DNA of 37,031 bases from Bacillota bacterium (GCA_021821465.1 JAKACM010000041.1:1-37031), one strand, 5' to 3'. Shown: positions 7,959 to 18,741, counted from the stretch's first letter. Program-made: numbers and translations. Notes: generated from the letters alone by a model not told the origin.

Positions 7959-8199
7959 GCCCTGGACTATACTTATGGATTGTGAGGGTATGACCTTCAT
8001 ACCCGTATTGGTATCTGCCTGATTATTGCAGATTGCCATATTCCCGAATGTGATGCGAATTGGCGTAGAGAGACTGCAGGGATTTTCCAGGCACCGTCTC
8101 TTCAGCCAAAACACGTGGTGAGAGTCTGCCTGAAAAACATATAAATTTGTCGATTATGGGCAAACTTTACCACTGACTTGTCTAAGAAGAAGGTGACCA
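7959..8199. other. Leader region of the ATP synthase operon with two inverted repeats
   Basis: GGGTATGA (7986-7993), three bases, TCATACCC (7997-8004) is a perfect 8-bp hairpin without a T tract. ATCTGC (8013-8018) and GCAGAT (8028-8033) form a second, weaker one. No promoter with two good elements was found; TATAAA at 8140-8145 lacks a clear -35. The repeats could be operators or leader RNA structure. Confidence 0.4.
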
Positions 8200-8433
8200 A
8201 TGGCGGGATCCGATAACAATGACAAACGTCCAATAACGTCAGCGCGAGGAATAGGAATCGCGTTTACCTTGTCGGTTCAGTTAGTGTTTTCCGTCATTAT
8301 CGGAGTCTTTCTTGGACAGTGGCTTGACAAGCTGTGGCACACCACACCGGTTTTTACAGTGCTTGGCGTTTTCTTGGGTATAGGGGCCGGACTTTATGGA
8401 GTATACCAGATCGCTCGGGTTCTCATGAAGTGA
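8200..8433 (+). CDS. atpZ: AtpZ/AtpI-family small membrane protein
   Basis: A 77-residue membrane protein with two hydrophobic helices (about 18-40 and 50-72) and the LGQWLDKLWHTTPVFTVLGVFLGIGAGLYGVY pattern of the AtpZ-type family, split here by its two helices. It is usually the first gene of Firmicute ATP synthase operons; a role in Mg2+/Ca2+ handling or in assembly of the c-ring has been proposed for the family. AAGGTGA at 8190-8196 precedes the ATG. The stop overlaps the GTG of the next gene. Confidence 0.85.
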   Translation: MAGSDNNDKRPITSARGIGIAFTLSVQLVFSVIIGVFLGQWLDKLWHTTPVFTVLGVFLGIGAGLYGVYQIARVLMK

Positions 8434-8798
8434 ACGAATTTTCAGCGCTTTGGCGAAAGTCAGCTGCAGCGTCTCTAGGCCTGTCTTTGATTTTCATGTT
8501 ATCCGGATGGCTGTTTGCCGATGTAAGGACAGTTTTGTGGAGTCTTGCCACGGGAATCATTCCGGGTGTTGTGGACTTAGTCGGGATGGGACTGCGTTTG
8601 CCGTTATGGGCGCGTTTAAACGTGCGGGCCGGGGTGACGAGCATAAATCTCAGGTTATTGTCTAGGCTGGTCCTCGTAGGGGTGTTTTTCTATGTATTGC
8701 AACACTATACTCACTTAGACCTTGGCTGGGCCTTAGCGGGGGTTTTTTTGCCTCATGCCGTGTATCTGGTCAAAGCGATTTGGAGTTTGCGGCACTAG
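8430..8798 (+). CDS. atpI: ATP synthase subunit I
   Basis: A 122-residue protein with four predicted membrane segments, of the ATP synthase I family that assists assembly of the c-ring and is not part of the final complex. I chose the GTG at 8430 as start because it overlaps the atpZ stop (GTGA) and begins just before the first hydrophobic segment; no better Shine-Dalgarno or ATG exists, so expression probably depends on coupling to atpZ. Sequence identity in this family is low, and position between atpZ and atpB is much of the evidence. Confidence 0.82.
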   Translation: MNEFSALWRKSAAASLGLSLIFMLSGWLFADVRTVLWSLATGIIPGVVDLVGMGLRLPLWARLNVRAGVTSINLRLLSRLVLVGVFFYVLQHYTHLDLGWALAGVFLPHAVYLVKAIWSLRH

Positions 8799-8809
8799 GG
8801 GGTGAACGG

Positions 8810-9499
8810 ATGCTTTTTTCATTAACGGCTTTTCAATGGCCGCCTTTTATTACCGGATTGCTGTCCATGCTCATTGTGCTTGTTTTCGGTCTTGTCGCGG
8901 TACGTCAGGTCAGTCCTGGGGTGCCTCGTGGTGCGCAAAATATCATGGAGAGTGCCGTGGAGACATTTCAGGATCTCGTGGGCCAAATGGCGCCCAAGGA
9001 GTTGGCACCCAATCTGACATTATTATCCCTGACCTTGTTTCTTCTGCTGGTCGTGGCCAATGTCATCGGTTTGCTGCCTCTGCCCGGAGTCGGTACCCGG
9101 TGGATTCACTCACCGACGGCGTTTTTGAGTATGCCGGCGGGTTTGGCTATCGTGATCTTCCTGTTAATTCAGTGGTCTGGCATTAAATACAAAGGCTTGG
9201 GCGGATTTCTTGTGGGTTGGTTTTGGAAACCCATACCGGTCGTCGGCGTGGTGGTTAATGCACTGGAACAGTTGGTTATGCCTGTAAGTTTGGCCTTTCG
9301 GCTGTTTGGAAACATTCTGGCGGGAGAATTGGTACTGCGTATGACGAATAATCCCCACGGGTTGTCCGGATGGTTGGTGGTAATACTGGTGGGCACGCTT
9401 TGGTTAACCTTCAGCTTGGTGATTTCGTTAATTCAGGCTTTAATTTTCACAATCTTGACTGTGGCTTATATGAGTATTCAGGCCAGTACCGAACATTGA
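8810..9499 (+). CDS. atpB: ATP synthase subunit a
   Basis: Membrane stator subunit that forms the two proton half-channels of Fo. At 229 residues it has the usual bacterial length and about five to six helices. The essential arginine is R164 in SLAFRLFGNILAGE, which faces the c-ring carboxylate; the flanking N and E of the motif are present. The ATG at 8810 is preceded by AGGGGGTGA; a longer reading from 8780 overlaps atpI and adds no conserved sequence. A structured 68-base spacer separates it from atpE. Confidence 0.97.
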   Translation: MLFSLTAFQWPPFITGLLSMLIVLVFGLVAVRQVSPGVPRGAQNIMESAVETFQDLVGQMAPKELAPNLTLLSLTLFLLLVVANVIGLLPLPGVGTRWIHSPTAFLSMPAGLAIVIFLLIQWSGIKYKGLGGFLVGWFWKPIPVVGVVVNALEQLVMPVSLAFRLFGNILAGELVLRMTNNPHGLSGWLVVILVGTLWLTFSLVISLIQALIFTILTVAYMSIQASTEH

Positions 9500-9503
9500 T
9501 GCT

Positions 9504-9795
<292 letters not shown>

Positions 9796-9803
9796 GAGCG
9801 ATA

Positions 9804-9833
9804 TGTCTTTCTTACATAGTTAAAGGAAAGACA
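9804..9833 (+). repeat. 8-bp inverted repeat between atpE and atpF
   Basis: TGTCTTTC (9804-9811) and GAAAGACA (9826-9833) are perfect complements with a 14-base loop, without a T tract. It mirrors the repeat on the other side of atpE. Confidence 0.6.
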
Positions 9834-9860
9834 GGTATTTAACGAGAAGGGAGCGAAACC

Positions 9861-10355
9861 GTGTCGAATACATCGCTAACCTTGGGCAATATGGTTGCGG
9901 GTGTGCTGCAATGGGTTATTTTGCTTTGGCTTATGCGCGCATACGTATATAAGCCATTACTGACTGCCATGCAAAAACGCCGTGAGAATATCGCCAAGCA
10001 AATTACCGATTCGGAGAGATTGCGGGAAGAGGCGGAAAAACTTCGGCAAGAGCAAGACAAGGTGCTCAAACAAGCCCACGATGACGCCAAGATCTTGATA
10101 GCCCAGGCTCGCCAAGAAGGTGAGGAAGAGGCAAGAAAAATTGTGGACCAAGCTCAACGCGAAGCCAGCTATCGACAAAAATCTGTGCTGGAGGAAATTC
10201 AGCACGAACGGGATGAGGCCCTGAAAACGATTCGTTCAGAAGTCGCGGATTTGGTGTTGATGGCTACAGGCAAATTGTTGGCGCGAAACCTTGATGAAAA
10301 AGATCAGGAACGATATCTCGACCAAATTCTACAAGATGCGGGGCAATTGCAATGA
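9861..10355 (+). CDS. atpF: ATP synthase subunit b
   Basis: Peripheral stalk subunit linking Fo to F1. The 164-residue protein has one N-terminal membrane helix (about 10-30) and a long, charged, heptad-rich helix (about 36-135) expected to form the parallel dimer. GTG start at 9861 follows AGAAGGGAG at seven to eight bases. Its stop overlaps atpH by four bases (ATGA). Only one b-type gene is present, so the stalk should be a homodimer. Confidence 0.96.
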   Translation: MSNTSLTLGNMVAGVLQWVILLWLMRAYVYKPLLTAMQKRRENIAKQITDSERLREEAEKLRQEQDKVLKQAHDDAKILIAQARQEGEEEARKIVDQAQREASYRQKSVLEEIQHERDEALKTIRSEVADLVLMATGKLLARNLDEKDQERYLDQILQDAGQLQ

Positions 10356-10915
10356 CCGACCAGCGTGCTGTCAAACCATACGCTAAAGCGCTGTTTGAAT
10401 TGGCTAAAGACAATCGTTTAATCGACCCAATCGCCCGAGATCTTGATTTTGTCACCCGGACAATTCGAGAATCTCAGGACTTAAAGAGATTTTTGTCTCA
10501 CCCCCAGGTGTCGTCGACGGCAAAAAAGGAGACGATGACCCGTTTAGTGCAAACTTCTGTTCACCCCTTGTTTCTCAAATTTCTCTATTTGGTTATTGAC
10601 CGAGGGCGCGAAAATCTTTTGGCTGCAATTTGTGACGAATTTAACAAACTCGCCCGCGAAGATCAGGGAATTGTGGAGGTGCACATCGAGAGTGCACTGC
10701 CACTCAATGAGGAGCAAAAGGAAATGTTTGCCGAACGTCTCGGGCAGACTATGGACAAAGAGGTCAGGATATTGGCAAAGGTCGATCCGTCTCTCATTGG
10801 GGGCGCGCGGATACAGATTGGTGACCGCGTTTTGAATGGGAGCCTTCAAAGACGCATAGAGATTTTGGCGGAACGCTTGCGAGGAAACGGAGGAGGGGTA
10901 GCTCTTGAGCATTAA
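10352..10915 (+). CDS. atpH: ATP synthase subunit delta
   Basis: Joins the b stalk to the top of the alpha3-beta3 head. The 187-residue length is normal and the family ends are present: [15 protein letters not shown] near the N-terminus and the C-terminal [21 protein letters not shown] signature. ATG overlaps the atpF stop, and the gene overlaps the atpA start by 11 bases. Confidence 0.97.
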   Translation: MTDQRAVKPYAKALFELAKDNRLIDPIARDLDFVTRTIRESQDLKRFLSHPQVSSTAKKETMTRLVQTSVHPLFLKFLYLVIDRGRENLLAAICDEFNKLAREDQGIVEVHIESALPLNEEQKEMFAERLGQTMDKEVRILAKVDPSLIGGARIQIGDRVLNGSLQRRIEILAERLRGNGGGVALEH

Positions 10916-12413
10916 GCCCGAGGAAATCAGCGCAATCCTTAAAGAACAAATTCAGAAATATGACGTGCAGACCGAGTTGTCGGAATCCGGCGTCATTCTC
11001 ACCGTCGGGGATGGAATTGCCAGAATATACGGCTTGATGGATTGTATGGCAGGAGAAATGCTGGAATTCGACAATGGTGTCTTTGGAATGGCCCTGAATT
11101 TAGGGGACGACAACGTCGGCTGCGTGATTTTAGGCAATGATGTGGGCATAACCGAAGGCATGCGCGTAAAGCGTACCGGTAAGATGGTGGAAGTTCCGGC
11201 GGGAGATGCGATGGTCGGACGCGTTGTGAATGCTCTCGGCGAGCCTATTGACGGGAAAGGGCCTATTGCAACCAATATTCGGAGAGCGGTGGAATATCCT
11301 GCTCCCGGTATTATTGCCCGTGAGCCTGTGTCCCGCCCTTTGCAAACAGGAATCAAGGCCGTTGATGCGATGATACCCATCGGTCGGGGACAACGGGAAT
11401 TGATCATTGGGGATCGTCAAACGGGCAAGACCGCCTTGGCCATTGATGCGATTCTGAATCAAAAAGAGGAAGACGTTATTTGCGTTTATGTCGGTATTGG
11501 GCAAAAGGAATCGACAATAGCGGGCCTTGTTCGCAACTTGGAAGAAAGAGGCGCCATGGACTACACCCTTGTGGTGTCCGCCTCGGCTGCTCAGGCGGCA
11601 CCTTTGCAGTATCTGGCACCTTATGCGGGATGTGCCATAGCCGAGGAGTTTCGTGACAAGGGAAAGGACGTTCTCATCATCTATGACGATCTGTCGAAGC
11701 ATGCGGTGGCATATCGAGCCATGTCTTTGCTGTTGCGCCGTCCTCCCGGCCGAGAAGCTTATCCCGGTGATGTCTTTTATCTTCACTCACGGCTCTTGGA
11801 ACGCGCCGCCAACCTTAATAAGGAGAACGGGGGCGGAAGTCTGACTGCCTTGCCGATTATTGAGACACTGGCCGGGGATATTTCGGCGTATATTCCCACC
11901 AACGTTATTTCCATTACAGATGGTCAGATATTTCTTGAAAGCGACTTATTCTTCTCGGGTGTCCGCCCGGCCGTCAATGTTGGAGCATCCGTCTCACGAG
12001 TGGGCTCATCTGCCCAGATCAAAGCTATGAAACAAGTGGCGGGGACAATGCGGCTGGACTTGGCCCAGTACCGGGAACTTGCGGCTTTCGCCCAGTTCGG
12101 ATCGGACTTGGACAAAGCGACACAGGCCCGCATTGAACGGGGAAACCGCACCGTGGAAATTCTCAAGCAGGCTCAATACTCTCCGATGTCTGTCGAAGAT
12201 CAAGTGGTGTCGATTTTCGTAGTGACCCGGGGATTTTTTGACGATATTGCCGTGGATTCGGTGCGTGCGCAAGAGTCGGCACTCTTGCGCTATTTACATG
12301 ATCACCATGAGGATCTGTTTGATACTTTACGCAAGAACAAGGCATTTAATGACGAGTTGATCAAGACATTATCGGGCGCTATCGAGGAATTCAAGAAAAC
12401 GGCGGTGTTATAA
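10905..12413 (+). CDS. atpA: ATP synthase subunit alpha
   Basis: Regulatory nucleotide-binding subunit of F1. At 502 residues it has full length. The P-loop is G169-DRQTGKT with K175; the family region [17 protein letters not shown] is intact. The start is TTG at 10905, inside the end of atpH, preceded by the purine-rich GGAGGAGGGG at 10889-10898. No ATG or GTG nearby gives the expected N-terminus [12 protein letters not shown]. The stop is followed at once by the atpG ATG. Confidence 0.98.
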   Translation: MSIKPEEISAILKEQIQKYDVQTELSESGVILTVGDGIARIYGLMDCMAGEMLEFDNGVFGMALNLGDDNVGCVILGNDVGITEGMRVKRTGKMVEVPAGDAMVGRVVNALGEPIDGKGPIATNIRRAVEYPAPGIIAREPVSRPLQTGIKAVDAMIPIGRGQRELIIGDRQTGKTALAIDAILNQKEEDVICVYVGIGQKESTIAGLVRNLEERGAMDYTLVVSASAAQAAPLQYLAPYAGCAIAEEFRDKGKDVLIIYDDLSKHAVAYRAMSLLLRRPPGREAYPGDVFYLHSRLLERAANLNKENGGGSLTALPIIETLAGDISAYIPTNVISITDGQIFLESDLFFSGVRPAVNVGASVSRVGSSAQIKAMKQVAGTMRLDLAQYRELAAFAQFGSDLDKATQARIERGNRTVEILKQAQYSPMSVEDQVVSIFVVTRGFFDDIAVDSVRAQESALLRYLHDHHEDLFDTLRKNKAFNDELIKTLSGAIEEFKKTAVL

Positions 12414-14707
<2,294 letters not shown>

Positions 14708-14722
14708 GGCTGGAGGGATAAT

Positions 14723-15145
14723 ATGGCAACCACCTACCATTTGAAGATTGTGACCCCTGAAAGGACAATGTTTGACGGTCCGGCGAGCTATATCATTGTT
14801 CGCTCCACAGAAGGGGAAATAGGAATTTTGGCGCATCACATGCAACTCATCACACCTTTGATTCCGCATATTATCACCGTCTATCCCGAGAACTCCAAAA
14901 CCGAACAATTCACCATCGGCGGCGGTTTCTTGGAAGTCGGCGATACCACCACAGTAGTTTTGGCTGATTCCGCCGAAACGGCCTCGGAGATTGATGTGGC
15001 CCGTGCCGAAAGAGCGCGGCAACGGGCCCTGGAAGTGCTGGGCAAAGAGGATCCGAATGTGGATTTGCTTCGAGCCAAACGAGCGTTGGCTCGTGCCGAA
15101 AATCGGCTCAAGTTTTCCGGCCGACCCACGGTCATGACCCACTGA
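14723..15145 (+). CDS. atpC: ATP synthase subunit epsilon
   Basis: Rotor subunit that binds gamma and the c-ring and can inhibit ATP hydrolysis. The 140-residue protein has the N-terminal beta-sandwich (about 1-86; KIVTPERTMFDG, GEIGILAHHMQLITPL) and the C-terminal helical hairpin rich in R, A and E. GGAGGG at 14712-14717 precedes the ATG. It is the last gene of the operon and is followed by a clear terminator. Confidence 0.97.
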   Translation: MATTYHLKIVTPERTMFDGPASYIIVRSTEGEIGILAHHMQLITPLIPHIITVYPENSKTEQFTIGGGFLEVGDTTTVVLADSAETASEIDVARAERARQRALEVLGKEDPNVDLLRAKRALARAENRLKFSGRPTVMTH

Positions 15146-15179
15146 ACTCAGATTGGGATGCCAAATTAACGAAAAAGTA

Positions 15180-15220
15180 TTCAGGCCCTTGCCGATGACA
15201 GCGGGGCCTGAAATATTTTG
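15180..15220 (+). terminator. Terminator of the ATP synthase operon
   Basis: TTCAGGCCC (15180-15188) and GGGCCTGAA (15204-15212) form a 9-bp stem with a 15-base loop, followed by ATATTTTG. Confidence 0.8.
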
Positions 15221-15285
15221 CCAGGTATGAATTGATGAATTCGGTGGAACAATCTGGTAAAGATTTCTTACCAGGAGGGAAACCG

Positions 15286-16002
15286 ATGAGAAACTGGATT
15301 CGAAACGGTTTGTGGGCGGCAGGGGTAGGATGCGTGTTCTGGGCAGGGGCCAGCGTTCGGGCCGCTGTGGTGTCTCCGGTCATGACGGCCTTTCATGCTA
15401 CCAAAGCCCACCCCGCGGGATTTAGCATTAACGGCTGGGTAGAACTACCCCCATCATCTCGCTCGCAAAACCTGGAAAATATCGTTCGGGGCTTAGCCCA
15501 AAAGACACACATTCAAGGACCGGTTCACTTTGATCAAGGGACAGATTATCAAAAGACTGTTATTCGCCAAAACATCGCCGGCTTTTCCAGTGAATTGATT
15601 GCAGAACGCTTGGCTTCCGGTGCCACTTATATGGTGATCGACCGAGTGGGAAGTCAAGGTTTCAGCGGTCTTGAGGAGAGTTTGGGACTTGTCCGGCACG
15701 TACTCGCTAACTATGGATCTCTGCACTGTTCTTTGACACTCCAGGGCACGCTGCCTCAGAAATTGTCCACAACCAAGGCCAAACACGTCGTTAATCAGGC
15801 CTTTCGATCCATCGCCGCCAAGTCTGTCAATGGAATGACTACGGCTCATTATGTCTCCGTTGCGGGAGACAGCGGCTTTATTCACAGCCATGATTATCTC
15901 CAGGGCCATCCTGTCAATATTCAAGTGGCCTTAAGCTACAATACGTATCTGCACCAAGAACAAGTAGATGTGGGTACGCCACTCGTGACAGTCACCTATT
16001 AG
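15286..16002 (+). CDS. ywmB: YwmB-like secreted or membrane-anchored protein
   Basis: A 238-residue protein with an N-terminal signal sequence (MRNWIRNGLW followed by a hydrophobic stretch to about residue 26). The body has alternating strands and helices compatible with the YwmB family (TATA-box-binding-like fold), whose function is unknown. The family call rests on position right after atpC and before the spoIIQ-like gene, as in Bacillus, plus length and export signal; no catalytic motif is visible. ATG at 15286 was chosen because CAGGAGGGAAA lies just before it; an upstream TTG at 15232 would bury the signal peptide. It is followed by its own terminator. Confidence 0.7.
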   Translation: MRNWIRNGLWAAGVGCVFWAGASVRAAVVSPVMTAFHATKAHPAGFSINGWVELPPSSRSQNLENIVRGLAQKTHIQGPVHFDQGTDYQKTVIRQNIAGFSSELIAERLASGATYMVIDRVGSQGFSGLEESLGLVRHVLANYGSLHCSLTLQGTLPQKLSTTKAKHVVNQAFRSIAAKSVNGMTTAHYVSVAGDSGFIHSHDYLQGHPVNIQVALSYNTYLHQEQVDVGTPLVTVTY

Positions 16003-16038
16003 GTTTGAAGTGGGACTTCCTGGGCACACTGGAATTAA

Positions 16039-16061
16039 GAGGATATTAATCCTCGTTTTTT
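16039..16061 (+). terminator. Terminator after the ywmB-like gene
   Basis: GAGGAT, loop ATTA, ATCCTC, then G and six T. An outer repeat, ACACTG (16026-16031) with CAGTGT (16064-16069), could close a longer competing stem around it. Confidence 0.75.
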
Positions 16062-16094
16062 CACAGTGTACAAAGAGAGTGGAGGAACACAGAA

Positions 16095-16682
16095 ATGGCG
16101 AATCGTCGTCTGACTCTGTTTGGTATTATCGGCGGCATTGCGGTATTGGGGGGCGGTATATTAACTTTTGCCTTGACACGCGGATCCGTCCGGCCGGCAA
16201 GTGGGCCGATTGCGCACTTACAATCTCCTAAGGGCGGAATTCACCGGGCAAAAACCAGTTCCTCAGCCAATGACACGGCGGCGCCGCTTTTGATGCCTGT
16301 AAACGGCAAAGTGTCCAATCCGTTTGGCTGGCAATATTCGGGAGCCTTAAATGAATGGTATTACAATCCGGGGCTAAGTATTTCGGCAAAAACGGGGGCG
16401 CCTGTTCATGCCGCTTGGGGCGGTGTCGTGGCGCAGGTGGAAAATGTTAACCACCAAGGCTTGACCGTTACCATCAAAGATGGCAGTCAGTACGAAACGG
16501 TTTACGGGCATCTCGGCAACGCCCGGGTGAAAGCGGGTCAAATGGTGAAGCAAGGCCAGACGATCGGAACAGTAGGGGGAAGCAGCATCTACAGTCATCA
16601 GCCTGGTTCCCACTTGGACTTTGGTGTCTACCACGGGTCCATGGCCACCAACCCTGAAGGCTATCTTCACCCTTCGTCTTAA
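16095..16682 (+). CDS. spoIIQ: SpoIIQ-like membrane protein with degenerate LytM/M23 domain
   Basis: A 195-residue protein with one N-terminal membrane helix (about 8-27), a short linker and an M23/LytM domain (about 64-192). In the zinc-site motif HxxxD both ligands are replaced (N91 and S95), and HxH reads H173-L-D175; H139 of the GHL motif remains. The enzyme is therefore probably unable to bind zinc and act as an endopeptidase. SpoIIQ of spore-formers, which holds SpoIIIAH across the engulfment septum, is also a degenerate LytM protein, and the gene stands directly before spoIIID, so this identity is likely. GGAGGA at 16081-16086 precedes the ATG. Confidence 0.8.
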   Translation: MANRRLTLFGIIGGIAVLGGGILTFALTRGSVRPASGPIAHLQSPKGGIHRAKTSSSANDTAAPLLMPVNGKVSNPFGWQYSGALNEWYYNPGLSISAKTGAPVHAAWGGVVAQVENVNHQGLTVTIKDGSQYETVYGHLGNARVKAGQMVKQGQTIGTVGGSSIYSHQPGSHLDFGVYHGSMATNPEGYLHPSS

Positions 16683-16692
16683 GACACCATGA

Positions 16693-16730
16693 AATGCCAG
16701 AGCAGGAATCATTGCTCTGGCATTTATTTT
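16693..16730 (+). terminator. Terminator after the spoIIQ-like gene
   Basis: AATGCCAGAGCA and TGCTCTGGCATT form a perfect 12-bp stem with an 8-base loop (16705-16712), followed by TATTTTG. Confidence 0.85.
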
Positions 16731-16747
16731 GTTTGCGGCCATATACT
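16720..16747 (+). promoter_or_regulatory. Possible sigma-E-like promoter of spoIIID
   Basis: GCATTTA (16720-16726), a 13-base spacer and CATATACT (16740-16747) resemble the sigma-E elements, and spoIIID is a sigma-E gene in Bacillus. The -35 overlaps the terminator of the preceding gene. Two mismatches to the consensus keep this tentative. Confidence 0.3.
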
Positions 16748-16781
16748 CTACCATGTTCGGGGGGAGAAAGGGGCCGGAAAT

Positions 16782-17039
16782 GTGAAGGACCATATCTGGC
16801 AGCGCGTCATGGCCATCGGCAATTATATTTTGACCAACGGAGCAACCGTCAGGGATACGGCAAGGGTTTTCGGCGTTTCGAAAAGCACCGTGCATAAAGA
16901 CGTTACGGAACGTTTGCCGAAAGTCAATCAAAACTTAGCCACAGAAGTAAAAAAGGTGCTGGATTGCAACAAAGCGGAACGCCATCTCCGGGGTGGCGAG
17001 GCCACGCGTCAAAAGTTCCTCACGAACCATTCCGGGTAG
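16782..17039 (+). CDS. spoIIID: Sporulation transcription regulator SpoIIID
   Basis: Small DNA-binding protein that turns mother-cell sigma-E genes on or off and prepares sigma-K expression. The 85-residue product carries the nearly invariant helix-turn-helix FGVSKSTVHKDVTERLP and the second motif RHLRGGEATRQK; Bacillus SpoIIID is 93 residues. The GTG at 16782 gives the family N-terminus MKDHIWQRV. The frame is open further up to 16689, but that part overlaps the terminator and is not conserved. Presence of this gene and the SpoIIQ-like protein indicates that the organism forms endospores. Confidence 0.96.
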   Translation: MKDHIWQRVMAIGNYILTNGATVRDTARVFGVSKSTVHKDVTERLPKVNQNLATEVKKVLDCNKAERHLRGGEATRQKFLTNHSG

Positions 17040-17058
17040 TTCTTTCGTCCGGACCGAT

Positions 17059-17084
17059 ACCGGGGGATCTTTCCCTCCCCCGGT
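17059..17084 (+). terminator. GC-rich hairpin after spoIIID
   Basis: ACCGGGGG (17059-17066) and CCCCCGGT (17077-17084) form an 8-bp stem with a 10-base loop. The next bases are GAGAATTAG, so a T tract is missing at the usual place. Confidence 0.45.
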
Positions 17085-17205
17085 GAGAATTAGCCCGTTT
17101 TTATAACCCGGTGGGGATATCCTTCACCTTATTCTTGGTCTTCAATCCACCGGAAATACTTAGCCTGTATGTCTTTCAGCCTCTGTTGCAGGCCGATTTT
17201 TGATG

Positions 17206-17235
17206 TTGACACTATTATTCATAACGGCATATACT
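17206..17235 (+). promoter_or_regulatory. Sigma-A-type promoter of the metK leader
   Basis: TTGACA (17206-17211), an 18-base spacer and TATACT (17230-17235). Transcription would begin near 17242, about 17 bases before the riboswitch. Confidence 0.75.
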
Positions 17236-17258
17236 TTTTAAGACAATTAATCATTATG

Positions 17259-17396
17259 CTCTTATCAAGAGCGGCGGAGGGACAGGCCCGATGAAGCCCG
17301 GCAACCGGCAGAGATGCCATGGTGCCAAACCCGACCCCATCTGGGGACGGATGAGAGATGCCGCTGATTCTCTTCTCTCTAGAAGAGGATTTTTTT
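17259..17396 (+). promoter_or_regulatory. SAM-I (S-box) riboswitch with terminator
   Basis: P1 is CTCTTATC (17259-17266) with GATGAGAG (17350-17357). The conserved core is present: AGAGCGGCGGAGGGA, CCCGATGAAGCCCGGCAACC and GGTGCCAAACCC. Behind it ATTCTCTTCT (17367-17376), loop CTCT and AGAAGAGGAT (17381-17390) form a terminator followed by six further T. The known mechanism is termination when SAM binds and read-through into metK when it is scarce. The CTCTC part of the terminator can pair with the GAGAG of P1, which gives a plausible antiterminator. Confidence 0.95.
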
Positions 17397-17427
17397 ATAA
17401 GGGCGTGAAAGTGAAGGAGGCTGTTCA

Positions 17428-18627
17428 GTGGGACGCAATTTCCTATTTACATCGGAATCGGTCACGGAAGGACATCCGGACAAAATTGCAGATCAAATTT
17501 CCGATGCCATTTTGGATCGTATCCTGGCAGAAGATCCGGCGGCACGGGTGGCTGCCGAAACTGTTGTTACCACGGGGATGGCTTTGGTTGTAGGAGAAAT
17601 TTCAACAAAAACTTATGTGGACATTCCTCACACGGTGAGGGAAACAATCCGCTCTATCGGCTATACACGGGCTAAAATGGGCTTTGATGCAGACACTGTG
17701 TCCGTGTTAACCTCAATTGATGAACAATCTCCCGATATTGCGCAGGGAGTGAACCAGGCCCTGGAAACGCGAGAAGGGTCCCAAGACGCCCGGGCATTAA
17801 TTGGAGCAGGAGATCAGGGCATGGTCTTTGGGTTTGCCTGCAACGAGACACCGGAACTCATGCCTTTGCCGATTTCTTTGGCCCACCGGTTGTCATATCG
17901 ATTGGCGGAGGTACGCAAGACAGGTGTGGTGCCTTTTTTGTGGCCAGACGGTAAAACCCAAGTCACCGTGCGCTATGAAAATGGCAAACCGGTGGGTATC
18001 GATACCATTCTCATATCCACGCAGCACCGGAGTTCCGTCGATTTGGAGCGTGTTTCAGAAGCCGTCATCCAAGAGGTCATCCGGCCGGTGATTGCTTCGG
18101 ATTGGGATTTGTCTCAGATACGGGTTTTGGTCAATCCCACAGGGCGTTTTGTGGTGGGAGGTCCCCACGGGGATTCGGGTTTAACCGGCCGAAAAATCAT
18201 TGTAGACACTTACGGGGGTTATGCGCGCCATGGAGGCGGGGCTTTTTCCGGAAAAGATCCCACCAAAGTCGATCGTTCGGCGTCTTATGCGGCCCGGTGG
18301 GTGGCAAAAAACCTGGTCGCGGCGCAATTGGCGACTAAAGCGGAGATTCAGATTGCCTACGCCATTGGTGTGGCGGAACCCTTGTCCGTGATGGTTGACA
18401 CCTTCGGCACGGGGCGACTCCCGGATGATCTGTTGGCTGCCGCGGTCCGTAAAGTTTTTGATTTGCGTCCTTTGGGCATCATTGAAGACTTGGATCTGAG
18501 CCGCCCCATTTATCTACCGACAGCGGCTTACGGCCACTTTGGTCGCACAGATGTTCTTTTTCCGTGGGAACAGCTTAACCGGGTGGACGCTTTGCTGTCT
18601 CAAGTCGAGGTTAACATGAGACACTAG
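17428..18627 (+). CDS. metK: S-adenosylmethionine synthetase
   Basis: Makes SAM from methionine and ATP. The 399-residue protein has the family motifs [16 protein letters not shown] near the N-terminus, the [12 protein letters not shown] hexapeptide region and the glycine-rich P-loop-like [19 protein letters not shown] start at 17428 follows GAAGGAGG at seven bases. The gene is controlled by the SAM-I riboswitch in its leader, so the product of the enzyme shuts off its own gene. It is transcribed alone; a hairpin-rich stretch follows. Confidence 0.98.
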   Translation: MGRNFLFTSESVTEGHPDKIADQISDAILDRILAEDPAARVAAETVVTTGMALVVGEISTKTYVDIPHTVRETIRSIGYTRAKMGFDADTVSVLTSIDEQSPDIAQGVNQALETREGSQDARALIGAGDQGMVFGFACNETPELMPLPISLAHRLSYRLAEVRKTGVVPFLWPDGKTQVTVRYENGKPVGIDTILISTQHRSSVDLERVSEAVIQEVIRPVIASDWDLSQIRVLVNPTGRFVVGGPHGDSGLTGRKIIVDTYGGYARHGGGAFSGKDPTKVDRSASYAARWVAKNLVAAQLATKAEIQIAYAIGVAEPLSVMVDTFGTGRLPDDLLAAAVRKVFDLRPLGIIEDLDLSRPIYLPTAAYGHFGRTDVLFPWEQLNRVDALLSQVEVNMRH

Positions 18628-18630
18628 AAC

Positions 18631-18662
18631 CTTGACATTCCCCATGGCTAAAGCGGGGGAAG
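18631..18662 (-). mobile_element. IS200/IS605-type terminal hairpin remnant
   Basis: On the minus strand the segment reads CTTCCCCCGCTTTAGCC followed by ATGGGGAATGTCAAGG: a stem of CCCC/GGGG around GCTTTAGCC, the form I associate with the right end of TnpB-carrying IS200/IS605 elements (also the 3' end of the guide RNA). It starts three bases after the metK stop. No transposase or tnpB gene is next to it, so it is at most an end left by a lost element. The match is from memory of the motif, not from a search. Confidence 0.4.
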
Positions 18663-18677
18663 CTTTGTAAGGACCAT

Positions 18678-18716
18678 TCACATGGTTGGCTCGCACGGTG
18701 CGAGCCAACCATGTGA
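18678..18716. repeat. 39-nt near-perfect palindrome after metK
   Basis: Two 19-base arms (18678-18696 and 18698-18716) are exact reverse complements around a single G at 18697. The arms begin TCACATGG and end GCTCGCAC. There is no T tract, so this is not a standard terminator. It could fold into a very stable RNA hairpin or a cruciform, or be a protein-binding site. Confidence 0.85.
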
Positions 18717-18741
18717 CCCATTGTACGCAATCTCCTGTCCT

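Noticed and set aside
11130-11786. 218-codon minus-strand frame opposite atpA
   Set aside because: Complement of the atpA codons, with no motif of its own.
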